The notes under the pieces are model-generated. The model was not told the DNA's origin. It ran no database searches and worked only from the letters and a program-made list of their open reading frames with translations. From assembly GCF_005747095.1 (NCBI RefSeq), contig NZ_SWLG01000024.1, forward strand, positions 1 to 51,146: DNA of 51,146 nucleotides, read 5' to 3'. The DNA is from Exobacillus caeni (GTDB lineage Bacteria; Bacillota; Bacilli; Bacillales; Guptibacillaceae). Shown piece after piece: positions 17,541 to 27,744 of the stretch; the first letter of the stretch is position 1, and the number at the start of each line of letters is the position of its first letter. The position numbers and the translations under genes were made by a program.

Positions 17541-18248
17541 TTAGTTCCTTATATCAAGTTCTTGTAAAAAGTCGCCAATCTTTTTGTCATTAATGACAAG
17601 ATCAGCAAAGCGATCAAAATCTGTTTTTTCTTTATTGATAATTACTAATTTTGCACCATTATCCTTTGCGATTAAGGGAAATTGATTTGCGGGTGTCACA
17701 CTTAAAGAAGACCCCAAAACAATAAATAGTTCTGCTTTCTTAGATTCCTCAAAAGCAAATTGAAAAGCTATTTCTGGCAACATTTCACCGAATAATACAA
17801 TGGATGGGCGCAATACACCACCGCATTCACAATAATAAGTCTGATTGACATATTCCTCACTACTATATTCTTTTCTGCAGTCCTGGCAATGCAACTTTTG
17901 AATTGTACCATGTAATTCTGCCACTTGGTGAGAGCCTGCTTCTTGATGAAAACCATCAACGTTTTGTGTAATGATTGTTTGAATAATCCCTTTCTTTTCC
18001 CATTTAGAAAGAATTTCGTGACCTCTATGTGGCTTATACTCCTTGACATATAATACCCTTTCTCTATAAAATTCTATAAATTCATCAACATTTTGATTTA
18101 ATGACTCCACACTGGCAATTTGGCTTGTATCTTTCTTATTCCATAAACCATTTGTAGATCGAAAATCAGGTAATCCACTTTCAGTAGACATTCCTGCACC
18201 AGAAAATATAACTGTATAATTAGATTCATTTAACCATTGACTTAACAA
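17541..18248 (-). CDS. Sirtuin, NAD-dependent protein deacylase
   Basis: A compact class-III sirtuin of about 235 residues. NAD-binding GAGMSTESGLPDFRS is near the N-terminus, TQNVDGFH is central, the catalytic His is in ELHGT, zinc is bound by CQDC and CEC (about residues 121-145), and LGSSLSV closes the Rossmann core. It lacks the N-terminal extension of defence SIR2 proteins and looks like a CobB/SrtN-type deacylase. TTG 18248 is the likely start (AGGAG eight bases upstream); GTG 18257 overlaps that site. No partner gene is adjacent. Confidence 0.88.
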   Translation of the reverse strand: MLSQWLNESNYTVIFSGAGMSTESGLPDFRSTNGLWNKKDTSQIASVESLNQNVDEFIEFYRERVLYVKEYKPHRGHEILSKWEKKGIIQTIITQNVDGFHQEAGSHQVAELHGTIQKLHCQDCRKEYSSEEYVNQTYYCECGGVLRPSIVLFGEMLPEIAFQFAFEESKKAELFIVLGSSLSVTPANQFPLIAKDNGAKLVIINKEKTDFDRFADLVINDKKIGDFLQELDIRN

Positions 18249-18556
18249 TACTATCACTCCTGTTTCATAGAGGGGATGTTCTTTATGATCAATTTTAAAA
18301 AATATAAAGAGACTTTTTTATTTTGTATTGTTTATTATACAGTGTTTTGCAGCTCAGACAGGCCTGGAATTTAGATTGCTTTAAATTCTACATCCATTAT
18401 CCTTATTTTGATACAGGGAGAATCTATATTTCTCAAATCGACTATTTTTTATATCAATTACACTTTCGTTTTTCATACTTTGCTTTTGATATAAGAACAA
18501 CATCTTCTAGAGAATTGTGAGAACCACTTCAGCCTTTATCTTTTTCATGTTTTAAA
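18249..18556. other. Gap without gene
   Basis: About 300 bp of AT-rich DNA upstream of the sirtuin. No credible frame with a ribosome site, no strong hairpin. It presumably holds the sirtuin promoter, but no convincing boxes are seen. Confidence 0.5.
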
Positions 18557-18841
18557 CTACCTTAGATGCTCATTTTTTAAAAGCTCTAACTTTTCCATAA
18601 CATTGTCTAGATCGCTTCTACCATCTTCTCCAGGAGTAACTAAGATATGTGCTGCATAATTTTGATACTCTGCTTCACCATTTTTAATAAGAACTATACG
18701 AGTATATACTGCAAATTCAGTTTCTCCATTCCTTCCCCAATCTACTTCTCCAAAACAAACCCTGTAATGCCTCGTTCTGCTTTGATTCGATACCACCGTA
18801 TATTCAGCTTTTGGCTTTCGATATACAGGAATTACGCTCAT
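18557..18841 (-). CDS. Uncharacterised 94-residue protein
   Basis: ATG at 18841 follows GGGAGGCG at ideal distance, so the gene is real. The product starts MSVIPVYRKPKAEYTVV and seems to be a small beta-rich protein (alternating hydrophobic strands around YRVCFGEVDW and FAVYTRIVLI) ending in a leucine-rich helix (LDNVMEKLELL). No signal peptide, no membrane segment, no motif that I recognise. Confidence 0.65.
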   Translation of the reverse strand: MSVIPVYRKPKAEYTVVSNQSRTRHYRVCFGEVDWGRNGETEFAVYTRIVLIKNGEAEYQNYAAHILVTPGEDGRSDLDNVMEKLELLKNEHLR

Positions 18842-19213
18842 TAAATCGCCTCCCTAGTTTTATAAAAATAATTTTACAATAATACATTAATATCTTCCTA
18901 ACCTTAAATTAAGCGATTATCAGCATTTAGCTCCCATTCTTGCATAGATTTCCTAAGATGTTTATATGATAAATCTATAATTTCAATTTCTTAAGATTGA
19001 TTAATAAATAAGAACTTGGAATATGATGATAACTATAGAGACTATAGATACGCTTAGTACTAAGATGCTTTAATGATGTATAGTAATTCGAAATCTGACA
19101 TGAGAGGGTATTCCCATCTAACGGGAATACTATTTATTGTTTATAAATTAAGAATAAAAACATAAATGACTCTTGGAAGGAACTTCAATCTAAGGCATTT
19201 TTTGTTTATCCCT
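18842..19213. other. Gap with one hairpin
   Basis: No gene seen. GTATTCCC / GGGAATAC at 19108-19130 forms an 8-bp stem with loop ATCTAAC, followed by TATTTATT: a weak terminator shape. Confidence 0.4.
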
Positions 19214-19572
19214 TTATATACCTAACAATCTCTGATATTCCCTTTCTAACTTCGATACTACTTTTTTCTCTACCAAAAGTTGCATAACAAAAGCACAATC
19301 TTCCCCATTCATAGGTAAATACTCCGTTGAATGCTTAACTGTTTCTTTATTTATTATGTTATCAATTGTTTGTTTTTTTCTCGTGTGAGTTCTGAGACCT
19401 TGTTTTCAATTTCCCTATAGTTCCTATATTCTAAATAACATTTTAATTCTGCAGCTTCATGTTATCCACCCATTCTCCCAAGCGGGCATTTTCTTCATCA
19501 AGTCGACCATATTCGATTTCAGTAGTACACTTCACGAAACTTCTCCATCACAACAAAGACACTTTATCTCAC
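19214..19572 (-). pseudogene. Decayed small gene of unknown family
   Basis: Leftward fragments in successive frames join into one former protein: CLCCDGE, then TTEIEYGRLDEENARLGEW, then HEAAELKCYLEYRNYREIE and VSELTREKNKQ, then KHSTEYLPMNGEDCAFV and KKVVSKLEREYQRLLGI ending at stop 19214. At least three frameshifts and a stop separate them. The Cys-rich start suggests a zinc-knuckle at the N-terminus followed by coiled coil. Family not recognised. Confidence 0.6.
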
Positions 19573-19666
19573 TTTTTTAATTTATTAAATAGTACCGACT
19601 TTCGTATTACTATTCTATATTAATTAACTTCCATTATTTATATAAGTTGAGTTTTTAATGAAACCT

Positions 19667-19694
19667 TGACTGGAACTTATTTACATAATAAAAT
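19667..19694 (+). promoter_or_regulatory. Candidate promoter of the type I R-M operon
   Basis: TTGACT at 19667-19672 and TAAAAT at 19689-19694, 16 bp apart, 36 bp before the first gene of the operon. It is the only good sigma-A match there. Confidence 0.5.
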
Positions 19695-19730
19695 AATATT
19701 GACCAAGACAATAATTTGGCAGGTGATCAA

Positions 19731-20324
19731 TTGAAAGGTTTAGAATATATTCTTGAACTATATGGAATGCAGCAGATTGAGCTTGCTGAGAAGCTTGGAA
19801 TTAAAAAGCAAAATATTAATCTATGGATTAAAGGCAAACAAAACATTTCTAAAAAGCACATACCTACCTTAGAGAAGATCTTTGGGGTGGAAGCAATATA
19901 CTTTTCAAAAGTGTTAACGGAGTTAGAAAAGCTTGAAATCCAAAAAGAAAAACTTAAGCGTGATCTGCAACCGGTCATTACTAAGCATGAAGGACAATTC
20001 TTAATTGGTGAAGAGAATGATCTTGTGGAAGTTCCTGTCTATGATAAAGAAGAGCTGAATCAAATTGAACATAGTATTGAAAAGGCAAAGCTTATAGAAA
20101 AATTTCAGAAAACGCTCACTCGTGTAGAACAACAGCCGTATTTAGATACTTTTAAATTAATACTTGAACTTCTAGATAAAGCACAGCATGAATCGATTTT
20201 TCATAAGACGATTGAAGGATTAGCACATTATTTAGAGGTTTTACCAGATTGGGTTTCAACAGGACATGAACAGGATGAATTTGAAAATGAGTTATTTGAA
20301 ATATTAGATGACAATAACTATTAA
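19731..20324 (+). CDS. XRE-family regulator of the type I R-M operon
   Basis: A 197-residue protein with an N-terminal helix-turn-helix at about residues 12-45 ([17 protein letters not shown], then [19 protein letters not shown]), a charged coiled region and a helical C-terminal half. TTG 19731 is preferred: AGGTGAT is just upstream, whereas TTG 19716 lies before it. It starts the operon and hsdM follows 13 bases after its stop, so it probably controls timing of restriction and modification, like controller proteins of other R-M systems. That role is inferred from position. Confidence 0.85.
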   Translation: MKGLEYILELYGMQQIELAEKLGIKKQNINLWIKGKQNISKKHIPTLEKIFGVEAIYFSKVLTELEKLEIQKEKLKRDLQPVITKHEGQFLIGEENDLVEVPVYDKEELNQIEHSIEKAKLIEKFQKTLTRVEQQPYLDTFKLILELLDKAQHESIFHKTIEGLAHYLEVLPDWVSTGHEQDEFENELFEILDDNNY

Positions 20325-20337
20325 AGGGGTTTTAAAA

Positions 20338-21855
20338 ATGGAAACAGCAAAGATAGGTTTTGAGGAAACTCTTTGGAAATCAGCGGATAAATTACGTGGA
20401 AGTATGGATGCTTCGGAGTATAAACACGTAACTTTAGGCTTAATTTTCTTAAAATATATCTCAGATAAATTTGAAACGAAATACAATGAGTTAGTTGAAG
20501 AAGGCGATGGCTTTGAAGAAGATCGGGATGAATATACATATGAAAACATCTTCTGGGTACCAAAACAATCTCGTTGGGGTTTCATAAAAGACCATGCAAA
20601 AGATCCGAAAATTGGTCAATATATAGATGAAGCGATGATTGAAATTGAAAAAGAAAATCCATCTTTAAGAGGTGTATTAGATAAGCGCTATGCACGTCCA
20701 GAGCTTGATAAACGTCGTTTAGGTGAACTAATTGACTTGATCTCAACGATTAAACTACACAGTAAAGAAGAAAAAGATCTTCTTGGACGTGTTTATGAGT
20801 ACTTCTTAGGTAAATTTGCAAGTGCAGAAGGTAAAGGCGGCGGTGAGTTCTATACACCACAAAGTGTAGTAAAAACATTAGTTGAGATGATTGAACCATA
20901 TGAAGGCAGAATCTATGACCCATGCTGTGGTAGTGGTGGAATGTTTGTACAGAGTGAAAAATTCGTAGAACGTCGTCAAGGAAAAATCGAAAACTTATCC
21001 ATTTATGGTCAGGAGTTAAATTCAACGACTTGGAAACTTTGCAAAATGAACCTTGCTATTCGTGGGTTGGAAGGAAATATTGGCGAACACCATGCCGATA
21101 CGTTTCATAATGACTTGCACAAAACCTTAAAGGCAGATTATATCTTGGCTAACCCTCCCTTTAATATCAGCGACTGGGGAGGTAGTGAATTAATAGATGA
21201 TGTAAGGTGGAAATTCGGAGCACCTCCTGCTAGTAATGCGAACTATGCATGGTTACAGCATATGATTTATCACTTAGCACCAAATGGAACAGCTGGCATT
21301 GTATTAGCAAACGGTTCTTTAAGCTCTAATACTTCAAATGAAGGAGAAATTCGTAAAAACTTACTAGAATCAGATTTAGTAGACGCAATTGTTACTTTGC
21401 CTGAAAAACTATTCTATTCAACAGGCATACCAGTTAGTTTATGGATTTTAAATAGGAATAAGATAGGCGGTCAAGGATATCAGAGCCGTGAAAATGAAAT
21501 ATTATTTATTGATGCTCGGAACTTAGGTCAAATGGTAGATCGACGTTTGCGTGAATTAACGGAAGAAGATATACAAAAAATTGCAGAAACATACCGAAAC
21601 TGGCGTAAATCAGAAGGTGAATATGAGGATGTCAAAGGGTTCTGTAAATCAGCCACACTGAAAGATGTCCGTCAAAATGAATACGTATTAACTCCAGGGC
21701 GTTATGTAGGTTTAAGTGAGATAGAGGATGACGGCATACCATTTGAAGAAAATATGGAAAATATCACTAGTGAATTAAGAGATTTGTTTGCAAAATCCCA
21801 CCGACTAGAAGTAAAGATCAAGGAGAATTTAGGGGGGATTGGGTTTGAAATATAG
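20338..21855 (+). CDS. hsdM: Type I restriction-modification DNA methyltransferase subunit HsdM
   Basis: The modification subunit, which methylates adenine N6 at the site chosen by HsdS. The 505-residue protein has the HsdM N-terminal helical domain ([20 protein letters not shown]), the SAM motif [10 protein letters not shown] (about residues 194-203) and the catalytic motif [11 protein letters not shown] (about 272-280). [10 protein letters not shown] precedes motif I, as is usual. ATG 20338 has AAAGGGG nine bases upstream. It overlaps hsdS by 11 bases. Confidence 0.96.
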   Translation: METAKIGFEETLWKSADKLRGSMDASEYKHVTLGLIFLKYISDKFETKYNELVEEGDGFEEDRDEYTYENIFWVPKQSRWGFIKDHAKDPKIGQYIDEAMIEIEKENPSLRGVLDKRYARPELDKRRLGELIDLISTIKLHSKEEKDLLGRVYEYFLGKFASAEGKGGGEFYTPQSVVKTLVEMIEPYEGRIYDPCCGSGGMFVQSEKFVERRQGKIENLSIYGQELNSTTWKLCKMNLAIRGLEGNIGEHHADTFHNDLHKTLKADYILANPPFNISDWGGSELIDDVRWKFGAPPASNANYAWLQHMIYHLAPNGTAGIVLANGSLSSNTSNEGEIRKNLLESDLVDAIVTLPEKLFYSTGIPVSLWILNRNKIGGQGYQSRENEILFIDARNLGQMVDRRLRELTEEDIQKIAETYRNWRKSEGEYEDVKGFCKSATLKDVRQNEYVLTPGRYVGLSEIEDDGIPFEENMENITSELRDLFAKSHRLEVKIKENLGGIGFEI

Positions 21856-23038
21856 GATTAAAGATTTGTGTGAGATAAATTCAGAAAATATTTCAAAAAA
21901 TGATTATTTGAAATATATTCATTATCTTGATACATCTAATTTAACAAGAGGATCAATAAACGAAATTCAAAAATATATTGTTGGAAAAGACAAGATTCCT
22001 AGTCGAGCTAAAAGAAAAGTGAAAATTAATGATATATTAATCTCAACAGTTCGACCTAACCAAAGACATTATGGGATTATTAGAAAAGGTCAGGAAAACC
22101 TAATTGTTTCTACAGGATATACAGTGTTATCCCCTAAAGTAGATAAGGTTAATCAAGATTACTTATATTGGTATTTAACACAAGATTCAATTATAAACTA
22201 TTTACAATCAATTGCGGAGTCAAGCACTTCAGCATATCCATCAATAAAACCAAGTGTAATCAGCGAATTGGAGATTGATTTACCAGACTTGGAAGAACAA
22301 GAGACCATAGCGAACATTCTTTCAACGCTAAACGAAAAGCTCGAAACCAATAATCAAATCAATGAAAAGCTAGAAGAAATGGCACAGGCATTATTTAAAC
22401 ATTGGTTTATCGATTTTGAGTTCCCGAATGAAAATGGGGAACCATACAAATCAAGTGGTGGAGAAATGGTTGATAGTGAGTTGGGGATGATACCAAAAGG
22501 TTGGCAAGTTGGTCATCTATCCGACTTAATAGAAATTCGATATGGAAAGGACCATAAGAAGTTAAGGGATGGCGATATACCTGTTTATGGGTCAGGTGGT
22601 GTGATGCGTTTTGTAGATACTGCTTTATATACATCCGAATCAGTGTTAGTGCCTAGAAAGGGAACATTAAATAATGTTATGTACACAAGCCATCCTTTTT
22701 GGTCTGTTGATACTATGTTTTACACAGAAATGAAGGAACAAGATATTGCCAAGTATATTTATTGTTTTCTCAAAACAAAAGATCTTGCATCTATGAATAT
22801 CGGATCAGCAGTACCCAGTATGACAACAGCTATATTGAATAAAATGCCAATTGTAATACAACCTTTAAACGTTATTAATAGGTTTAACAGAATTGTGAAT
22901 CCTTTTTTTGCCCAAATTGACTTAAGTTTAAAAGAAAATGATAAGCTTGGACAGGTTAGGGATAGACTTCTCCCCAAACTAATGTCTGGGGAAATCCGTG
23001 TTCCCCTAGATGATGAGGCTTTGGAAGTAAAGAGTTAA
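21845..23038 (+). CDS. hsdS: Type I restriction-modification specificity subunit HsdS
   Basis: A 397-residue HsdS with the standard two-fold layout: target recognition domain 1 (about residues 1-135), conserved helical spacer [20 protein letters not shown] (about 145-165), TRD 2 (about 205-340), and second spacer with [15 protein letters not shown] and [13 protein letters not shown]. It defines the two halves of the recognised DNA site. Start TTG 21845 fits the G-rich site AGGGGGG; TTG 21839 lies too close to it. Recognition sequence cannot be read from the protein. Confidence 0.94.
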   Translation: MKYRIKDLCEINSENISKNDYLKYIHYLDTSNLTRGSINEIQKYIVGKDKIPSRAKRKVKINDILISTVRPNQRHYGIIRKGQENLIVSTGYTVLSPKVDKVNQDYLYWYLTQDSIINYLQSIAESSTSAYPSIKPSVISELEIDLPDLEEQETIANILSTLNEKLETNNQINEKLEEMAQALFKHWFIDFEFPNENGEPYKSSGGEMVDSELGMIPKGWQVGHLSDLIEIRYGKDHKKLRDGDIPVYGSGGVMRFVDTALYTSESVLVPRKGTLNNVMYTSHPFWSVDTMFYTEMKEQDIAKYIYCFLKTKDLASMNIGSAVPSMTTAILNKMPIVIQPLNVINRFNRIVNPFFAQIDLSLKENDKLGQVRDRLLPKLMSGEIRVPLDDEALEVKS

Positions 23039-23078
23039 GGTAAAGACATTAATTCTAGTTGAGAAAGGGGAGAGATAA

Positions 23079-26000
23079 ATGAGCTTTCTAGAAAATTTTA
23101 CGGAAGATAGGCTGGAAGAAGCAGCAATTGAAATCCTCCAAGAGCTTGGCTATGAATATCTGTTTGGTCCTAACCTCAGCTATGACGGGGAACATCCTGA
23201 ACGTAAAGACTATCGTACAGTTATTTTAGAAGATCGTATTAAAGATGCTTTATTTAAGCATAACCGTCATTTGCCACAAGAAGCATTAGACGAAGCGTTT
23301 CGCCAAATCATTGCCTTAAACAGTCCAAGTTTAGAGGAAAATAATCGTCACTTTCACAGGTTAATTACGGAAGGTATTGATGTTTCTTTTCACCGAGATG
23401 GAAATAATCAAACAAAAAAGGCTCTTATAATTGATTTTGAAGAGCCGGCTAAAAATGAGTTTCTTGTCGTTAATCAATTCACAGTTGTTGAAAGAGAAGA
23501 ACGCCGTCCTGACCTAGTTATTTTCATTAACGGTATTCCTTTTGTTGTCATCGAACTGAAGTCTGCATCTGATGAAAACGTCAGTATTGATAATGCTTTT
23601 TCTCAGATTCAAACTTATAAACGAGACATCCCTTCATTATTCTATTACAATGCGTTTTGCATTCTATCAGATGGGATTAATGCGAAAGCGGGCACAATTA
23701 CTGCTAATCAAGAACGGTTTATGAATTGGCGTACTGTTAATGGTGAAAATATTGAGCCCCTTGAAGTTCCGCAATATGAAGTGTTGTTGAGAGGTATGTT
23801 GTCAAAAGACCGGTTAATTGATATTATTCAAAACTTTATTCTTTTTCAAGAATCGAAAGAAGAAGAAAATGATGAAGAGGGCAATAAAATTGGCGATAAG
23901 AAAACCATTGCAAAAATTTTAGCTGCTTATCATCAATATTTTGCTGTGAAAAAAGCAGTAGTTCATACCAAAACAGCTACAAGTGAAAATGGAGACCGTA
24001 AAATCGGTGTGATTTGGCATACACAAGGGTCTGGTAAGAGTTTTTCAATGGTGTTTTACACAGCTCAGCTTGTTAATAACCTTAACAATCCAACGATTTT
24101 GGTAATAACGGATCGCAATGATTTAGATGATCAATTATATACAACGTTTTCAAAGTCACAAGGTATATTAAGGCAAATACCTAAACAAGCGGATGTTCGT
24201 AAGCTTAGCGAACAACAGAAAAAACAACAGGCTAGTGAAAACTCAAAAGAAGTTAATGGGTTGTATGATTTACTAAATGACCGTCAATCTGGTGGTATTA
24301 TTTTTACAACTATACAAAAATTTAAGCCAGAAGAAGATGAAATGACGGTTTTAACTGATCGGAAAAATGTTATTATAATTGCTGATGAGGCACACCGTAG
24401 TCAATATGGTCTTTCAGCAAAAACGAATACTAAAACTGGTGAAGTGAAATATGGATATGCTAAACATTTGCGGGATGCACTTCCAAATGCTTCATTCATC
24501 GGTTTCACCGGAACACCGATAGAGTTAGAAGATAAATCGACACCAGCTGTTTTCGGTAATTACATTGATATTTATGATATGACTCGAGCAGTGGAAGATG
24601 AAGCAACGGTTAAAATTTATTATGAGAACCGCATTATCCGCTTAGAAGCCAATGAAGAAGAACTAGCTAAGATTGATGAAGAATTTGAAGAAATTACAGA
24701 GGACCAGGAAGAATCCTCACGAGAAAAATATAAGTCTAAGTGGTCGCGACTTGAAGCAATTGTAGGATCACCAAATCGGATTAAACAATTAGCTAAAGAT
24801 ATCGTCCATCATTATGAAGAAAAGTCTAAAACGATTGATGGAAAAGCAATGGTTGTTAGTATGAGTCGCCGAATCTGTGTGGCACTATATGATGAAATAA
24901 TCAATCTTCGTCCAGATTGGCATTCTGATGATGATGATAAAGGTAAAATTAAAGTGGTTATGACAGGAAGTGCTGGAGATGAAGATGCACTACAACCACA
25001 TATTGGTGGTAAAAAACGTCGCGATTTACTGGCTAAACGAATGAAAGACAATAGTGATGAATTAAAAATCGTTATTGTACGCGATATGTGGCTAACAGGA
25101 TTTGACGTACCTTCCATGCATACGATGTATATTGATAAGCCAATGCATGGCCATAACTTAATGCAGGCCATTGCCCGAGTTAATCGAGTATTCAAAGATA
25201 AATCGGGTGGAGTCGTAGTTGATTATATCGGAATATTGGAAAGCTTAAAGAAGGCTTTAAATCAATATACCGATAGCGATAAGAAAACAACAGGTGTCGA
25301 TACATCAGCAGCAATTGCATTAATGAAGGAAAAACTTGAAGTTTTACAAGATATGATGTACGAATTTGATTACTCCCCATACATGGGTTCTTCACAAGCT
25401 GGACGTATTCGGGCAATTACTGGCGGTATGAACGTAATCTTTGGTAAGAGTGAAAAGGAACAAAAAGAGTTTAGGCAGACTGCAACAGAATTAGCAAAAG
25501 CACATTCACTATGCGCGGCATCGGACGAAGGCAAACAAGTAGCATTGGAAGTAAGTTATTTCAAGGCTGTTAAAGCAAGCTTAAACAAGCTTCAACAAAA
25601 ACAGCCAAAGCGTAAGTCCAAAAAAGAAGTTGAATCTCGCGTAAGTCAATTACTAGAACGCTCTATTATTTCTGAAGAGGCAGTTGATGTTTTTGATGTA
25701 ATGGGCTTAGAACACCCTGATGTTTCTATATTATCTGAAGAGTTTTTAGAAGAAGTACGTCAGTATGAACATAAAAACTTAGCTGTTGAAATGCTTAAAA
25801 AATTATTAGAAGGCAACATCAAAACAATGGAAAAACGTAATCTAGTCAAATCACAGAAATACTCGGAAAAACTAAAAAAATCCCTTAATAAATATAAGAA
25901 TCAAGCTATTACAAACGCAGAAGTAATGGAAGAATTAATTCAAATGGCTAAGGATATGAGAGAAGCTCATAAAGAGGAAGAAGATCTGGGATTAAATGAT

Positions 26001-26327
26001 GATGAAATTGCATTCTATGATGCCTTAACCTCTGAATCTATCGTCAAAGAACTAATGGAAGATGAAGTATTACGAAAAATTGCCAATGAGTTAACTCAAG
26101 CAATTAGGCATAACATGACCATTGATTGGCATGTTCGAAAAAGCGCACGGGCCGGGATGAGACGTATTGTTAAGCGATTATTAAGGAAGTATGATTATCC
26201 ACCAGACCAGGCTAAAAAGGCTTTAGATATAGTAATGCATCAAGCAGAGCTAATGGCAGAGCATACAGACGTAGATAACTGGGAAGCTGTGCAGGCAGCT
26301 GAAGGAAAAGGCGAATACAACATATAA
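23079..26327 (+). CDS. hsdR: Type I restriction enzyme subunit HsdR
   Basis: The 1082-residue motor and nuclease subunit that cuts unmodified DNA after ATP-driven translocation. The PD-(D/E)XK nuclease is N-terminal: Asp in RPDLVIF (about 145) and ELK in VVIELKSA (159-161). The SF2 helicase part has Walker A HTQGSGKS (314-321), Walker B ADEAHRSQ (435-442), GFTGTPIE, and motif [12 protein letters not shown] long helical C-terminus contacts the methylase. RBS GAAAGGGGAG precedes ATG, 40 bases after hsdS. No disruption seen; the R-M system looks complete. Confidence 0.96.
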   Translation: MSFLENFTEDRLEEAAIEILQELGYEYLFGPNLSYDGEHPERKDYRTVILEDRIKDALFKHNRHLPQEALDEAFRQIIALNSPSLEENNRHFHRLITEGIDVSFHRDGNNQTKKALIIDFEEPAKNEFLVVNQFTVVEREERRPDLVIFINGIPFVVIELKSASDENVSIDNAFSQIQTYKRDIPSLFYYNAFCILSDGINAKAGTITANQERFMNWRTVNGENIEPLEVPQYEVLLRGMLSKDRLIDIIQNFILFQESKEEENDEEGNKIGDKKTIAKILAAYHQYFAVKKAVVHTKTATSENGDRKIGVIWHTQGSGKSFSMVFYTAQLVNNLNNPTILVITDRNDLDDQLYTTFSKSQGILRQIPKQADVRKLSEQQKKQQASENSKEVNGLYDLLNDRQSGGIIFTTIQKFKPEEDEMTVLTDRKNVIIIADEAHRSQYGLSAKTNTKTGEVKYGYAKHLRDALPNASFIGFTGTPIELEDKSTPAVFGNYIDIYDMTRAVEDEATVKIYYENRIIRLEANEEELAKIDEEFEEITEDQEESSREKYKSKWSRLEAIVGSPNRIKQLAKDIVHHYEEKSKTIDGKAMVVSMSRRICVALYDEIINLRPDWHSDDDDKGKIKVVMTGSAGDEDALQPHIGGKKRRDLLAKRMKDNSDELKIVIVRDMWLTGFDVPSMHTMYIDKPMHGHNLMQAIARVNRVFKDKSGGVVVDYIGILESLKKALNQYTDSDKKTTGVDTSAAIALMKEKLEVLQDMMYEFDYSPYMGSSQAGRIRAITGGMNVIFGKSEKEQKEFRQTATELAKAHSLCAASDEGKQVALEVSYFKAVKASLNKLQQKQPKRKSKKEVESRVSQLLERSIISEEAVDVFDVMGLEHPDVSILSEEFLEEVRQYEHKNLAVEMLKKLLEGNIKTMEKRNLVKSQKYSEKLKKSLNKYKNQAITNAEVMEELIQMAKDMREAHKEEEDLGLNDDEIAFYDALTSESIVKELMEDEVLRKIANELTQAIRHNMTIDWHVRKSARAGMRRIVKRLLRKYDYPPDQAKKALDIVMHQAELMAEHTDVDNWEAVQAAEGKGEYNI

Positions 26328-26335
26328 TAACCTTC

Positions 26336-26405
26336 AATGTCAGTCATTTCTATAAAAGTTTGTTAAATGGAACTTTTATGTATTGGCTGGCATTTTATTT
26401 TATTA
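26336..26405 (+). terminator. Strong terminator after hsdR
   Basis: A long two-part hairpin: AATGTCAGTC pairs with GGCTGGCATT (G-U allowed) and the inner ATAAAAGTT with AACTTTTAT exactly, followed by TTTATTTTATT. Confidence 0.9.
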
Positions 26406-26490
26406 AAGATATTTTCTAAGCAATATGCCTATATAATATTCTAATAGTAATTTTCAAACTAACAAAGTTAGAAGAAGGGTGATTAATTAA

Positions 26491-27744
26491 ATGGCTCCAA
26501 AAAAGAAATTAATTATTTCAAATTCTGATACTGTAGAACAGGAAATAGAGCATGAAGGCTCATATATTTTTAATAATAAAAAATTAGAAGAGGAACATGC
26601 ACCAGAAGGAAAATCTATTAAAGAAAAGGCTGAAGAAAAGATAAGTGAAATATTAAATGCTTTTATGAATAGGCAATATGAAAATACAATTATCTTAACT
26701 GGAGCAGGGAGTTCTATATTGCGAGATAATGATATCGAAGAAGAAATCACCGAAGGTATAGATATATCTTCCCATTCTGGTAAAACAGTTGTTGAGCTAA
26801 AGAATGAAATAGCGGATCGCTTAAACCAACTATCATCATGGTTCAACTTAGAGGAGTTGGCGGATAGAGTTAAATATTACGCTGGAGAAGAATATTTTAA
26901 TATTGAAGATTTGTTATCAAAAGTAGAAACCGCAAGAGATTATATCCCAGGAGAAGAAAAAGAGAAATTTGATGATACTATAGAAGAAATTGAGAAAGTA
27001 ATAAGGAATTTGTGTGATATTAAGTTGTGCACCTTTCACAAGCATGGTGAATTTATAAATAAATTAGTTACCAAAAGAAAGTCACATAGTAGAGTGAAAA
27101 TATTTACTACAAACTATGACACTTTATTTGAACAAGCATTACAACAGGAAGAGTATATTCTAGTGGATGGCTTTTCATACGAGACACCAAGGAAATTTAA
27201 CTCTAGGTATTTTGATTATGATTTTATTGTTAGAGGTGAGAATAAAATTATAGATGAACCTGAATTCGTTGATAAAGTAGTCCATTTATTTAAAATACAT
27301 GGGTCGATTGATTGGCAGAAAAATGACTATGGAGATGTTATAAAAAGCCAAGGAGCAAATGAACAAAATCTACCGTTAATGATTTATCCAAGAAGAGCAA
27401 AGTTCGAACAGTCTTATGAAAACCCTTATTTTGATTTGTTTTCAAGATTTCAGTTGGAATTAAGAAAAAATAATACCCTTCTGATTGTTATAGGTTTTAG
27501 TTTTGCTGATAAACATATTAAGTCAATTGTAAAAAATGCATTATTAAATAATTTAGGGTTAAATATTTTAATAGTGTCACCTGATTTAGAAAAAGAGGAG
27601 TATGGGGATTTTATTGATAGAGCAAAAAAGTACACAAATATTATGTTATATGGGGAAACCTTCAATAAATTCGTAAGCAAATTTCGCAAACAAAATGCTT
27701 ATAGTGATGAACTATTTTTAAATAATGGTGATGCACATGACTAA
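26491..27744 (+). CDS. SIR2-domain defence protein (SIR2-HerA system)
   Basis: A 417-residue protein of the SIR2-like class used in anti-phage systems as an NAD-consuming effector. NAD-binding ILTGAGSS is at about residues 68-75, the Asn-Asp motif FTTNYDTLFEQAL at 205-217 and the catalytic His in FKIHGSIDW at 267-275; VIGFSFADKHI is near the end. It lacks the zinc Cys quartet of deacylases. A start-proximal region of about 60 residues is charged and disordered-looking. Its stop overlaps the start of the HerA gene by eight bases, the arrangement seen in SIR2-HerA defence loci. AGAAGGGTGAT precedes ATG. Confidence 0.9.
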   Translation: MAPKKKLIISNSDTVEQEIEHEGSYIFNNKKLEEEHAPEGKSIKEKAEEKISEILNAFMNRQYENTIILTGAGSSILRDNDIEEEITEGIDISSHSGKTVVELKNEIADRLNQLSSWFNLEELADRVKYYAGEEYFNIEDLLSKVETARDYIPGEEKEKFDDTIEEIEKVIRNLCDIKLCTFHKHGEFINKLVTKRKSHSRVKIFTTNYDTLFEQALQQEEYILVDGFSYETPRKFNSRYFDYDFIVRGENKIIDEPEFVDKVVHLFKIHGSIDWQKNDYGDVIKSQGANEQNLPLMIYPRRAKFEQSYENPYFDLFSRFQLELRKNNTLLIVIGFSFADKHIKSIVKNALLNNLGLNILIVSPDLEKEEYGDFIDRAKKYTNIMLYGETFNKFVSKFRKQNAYSDELFLNNGDAHD

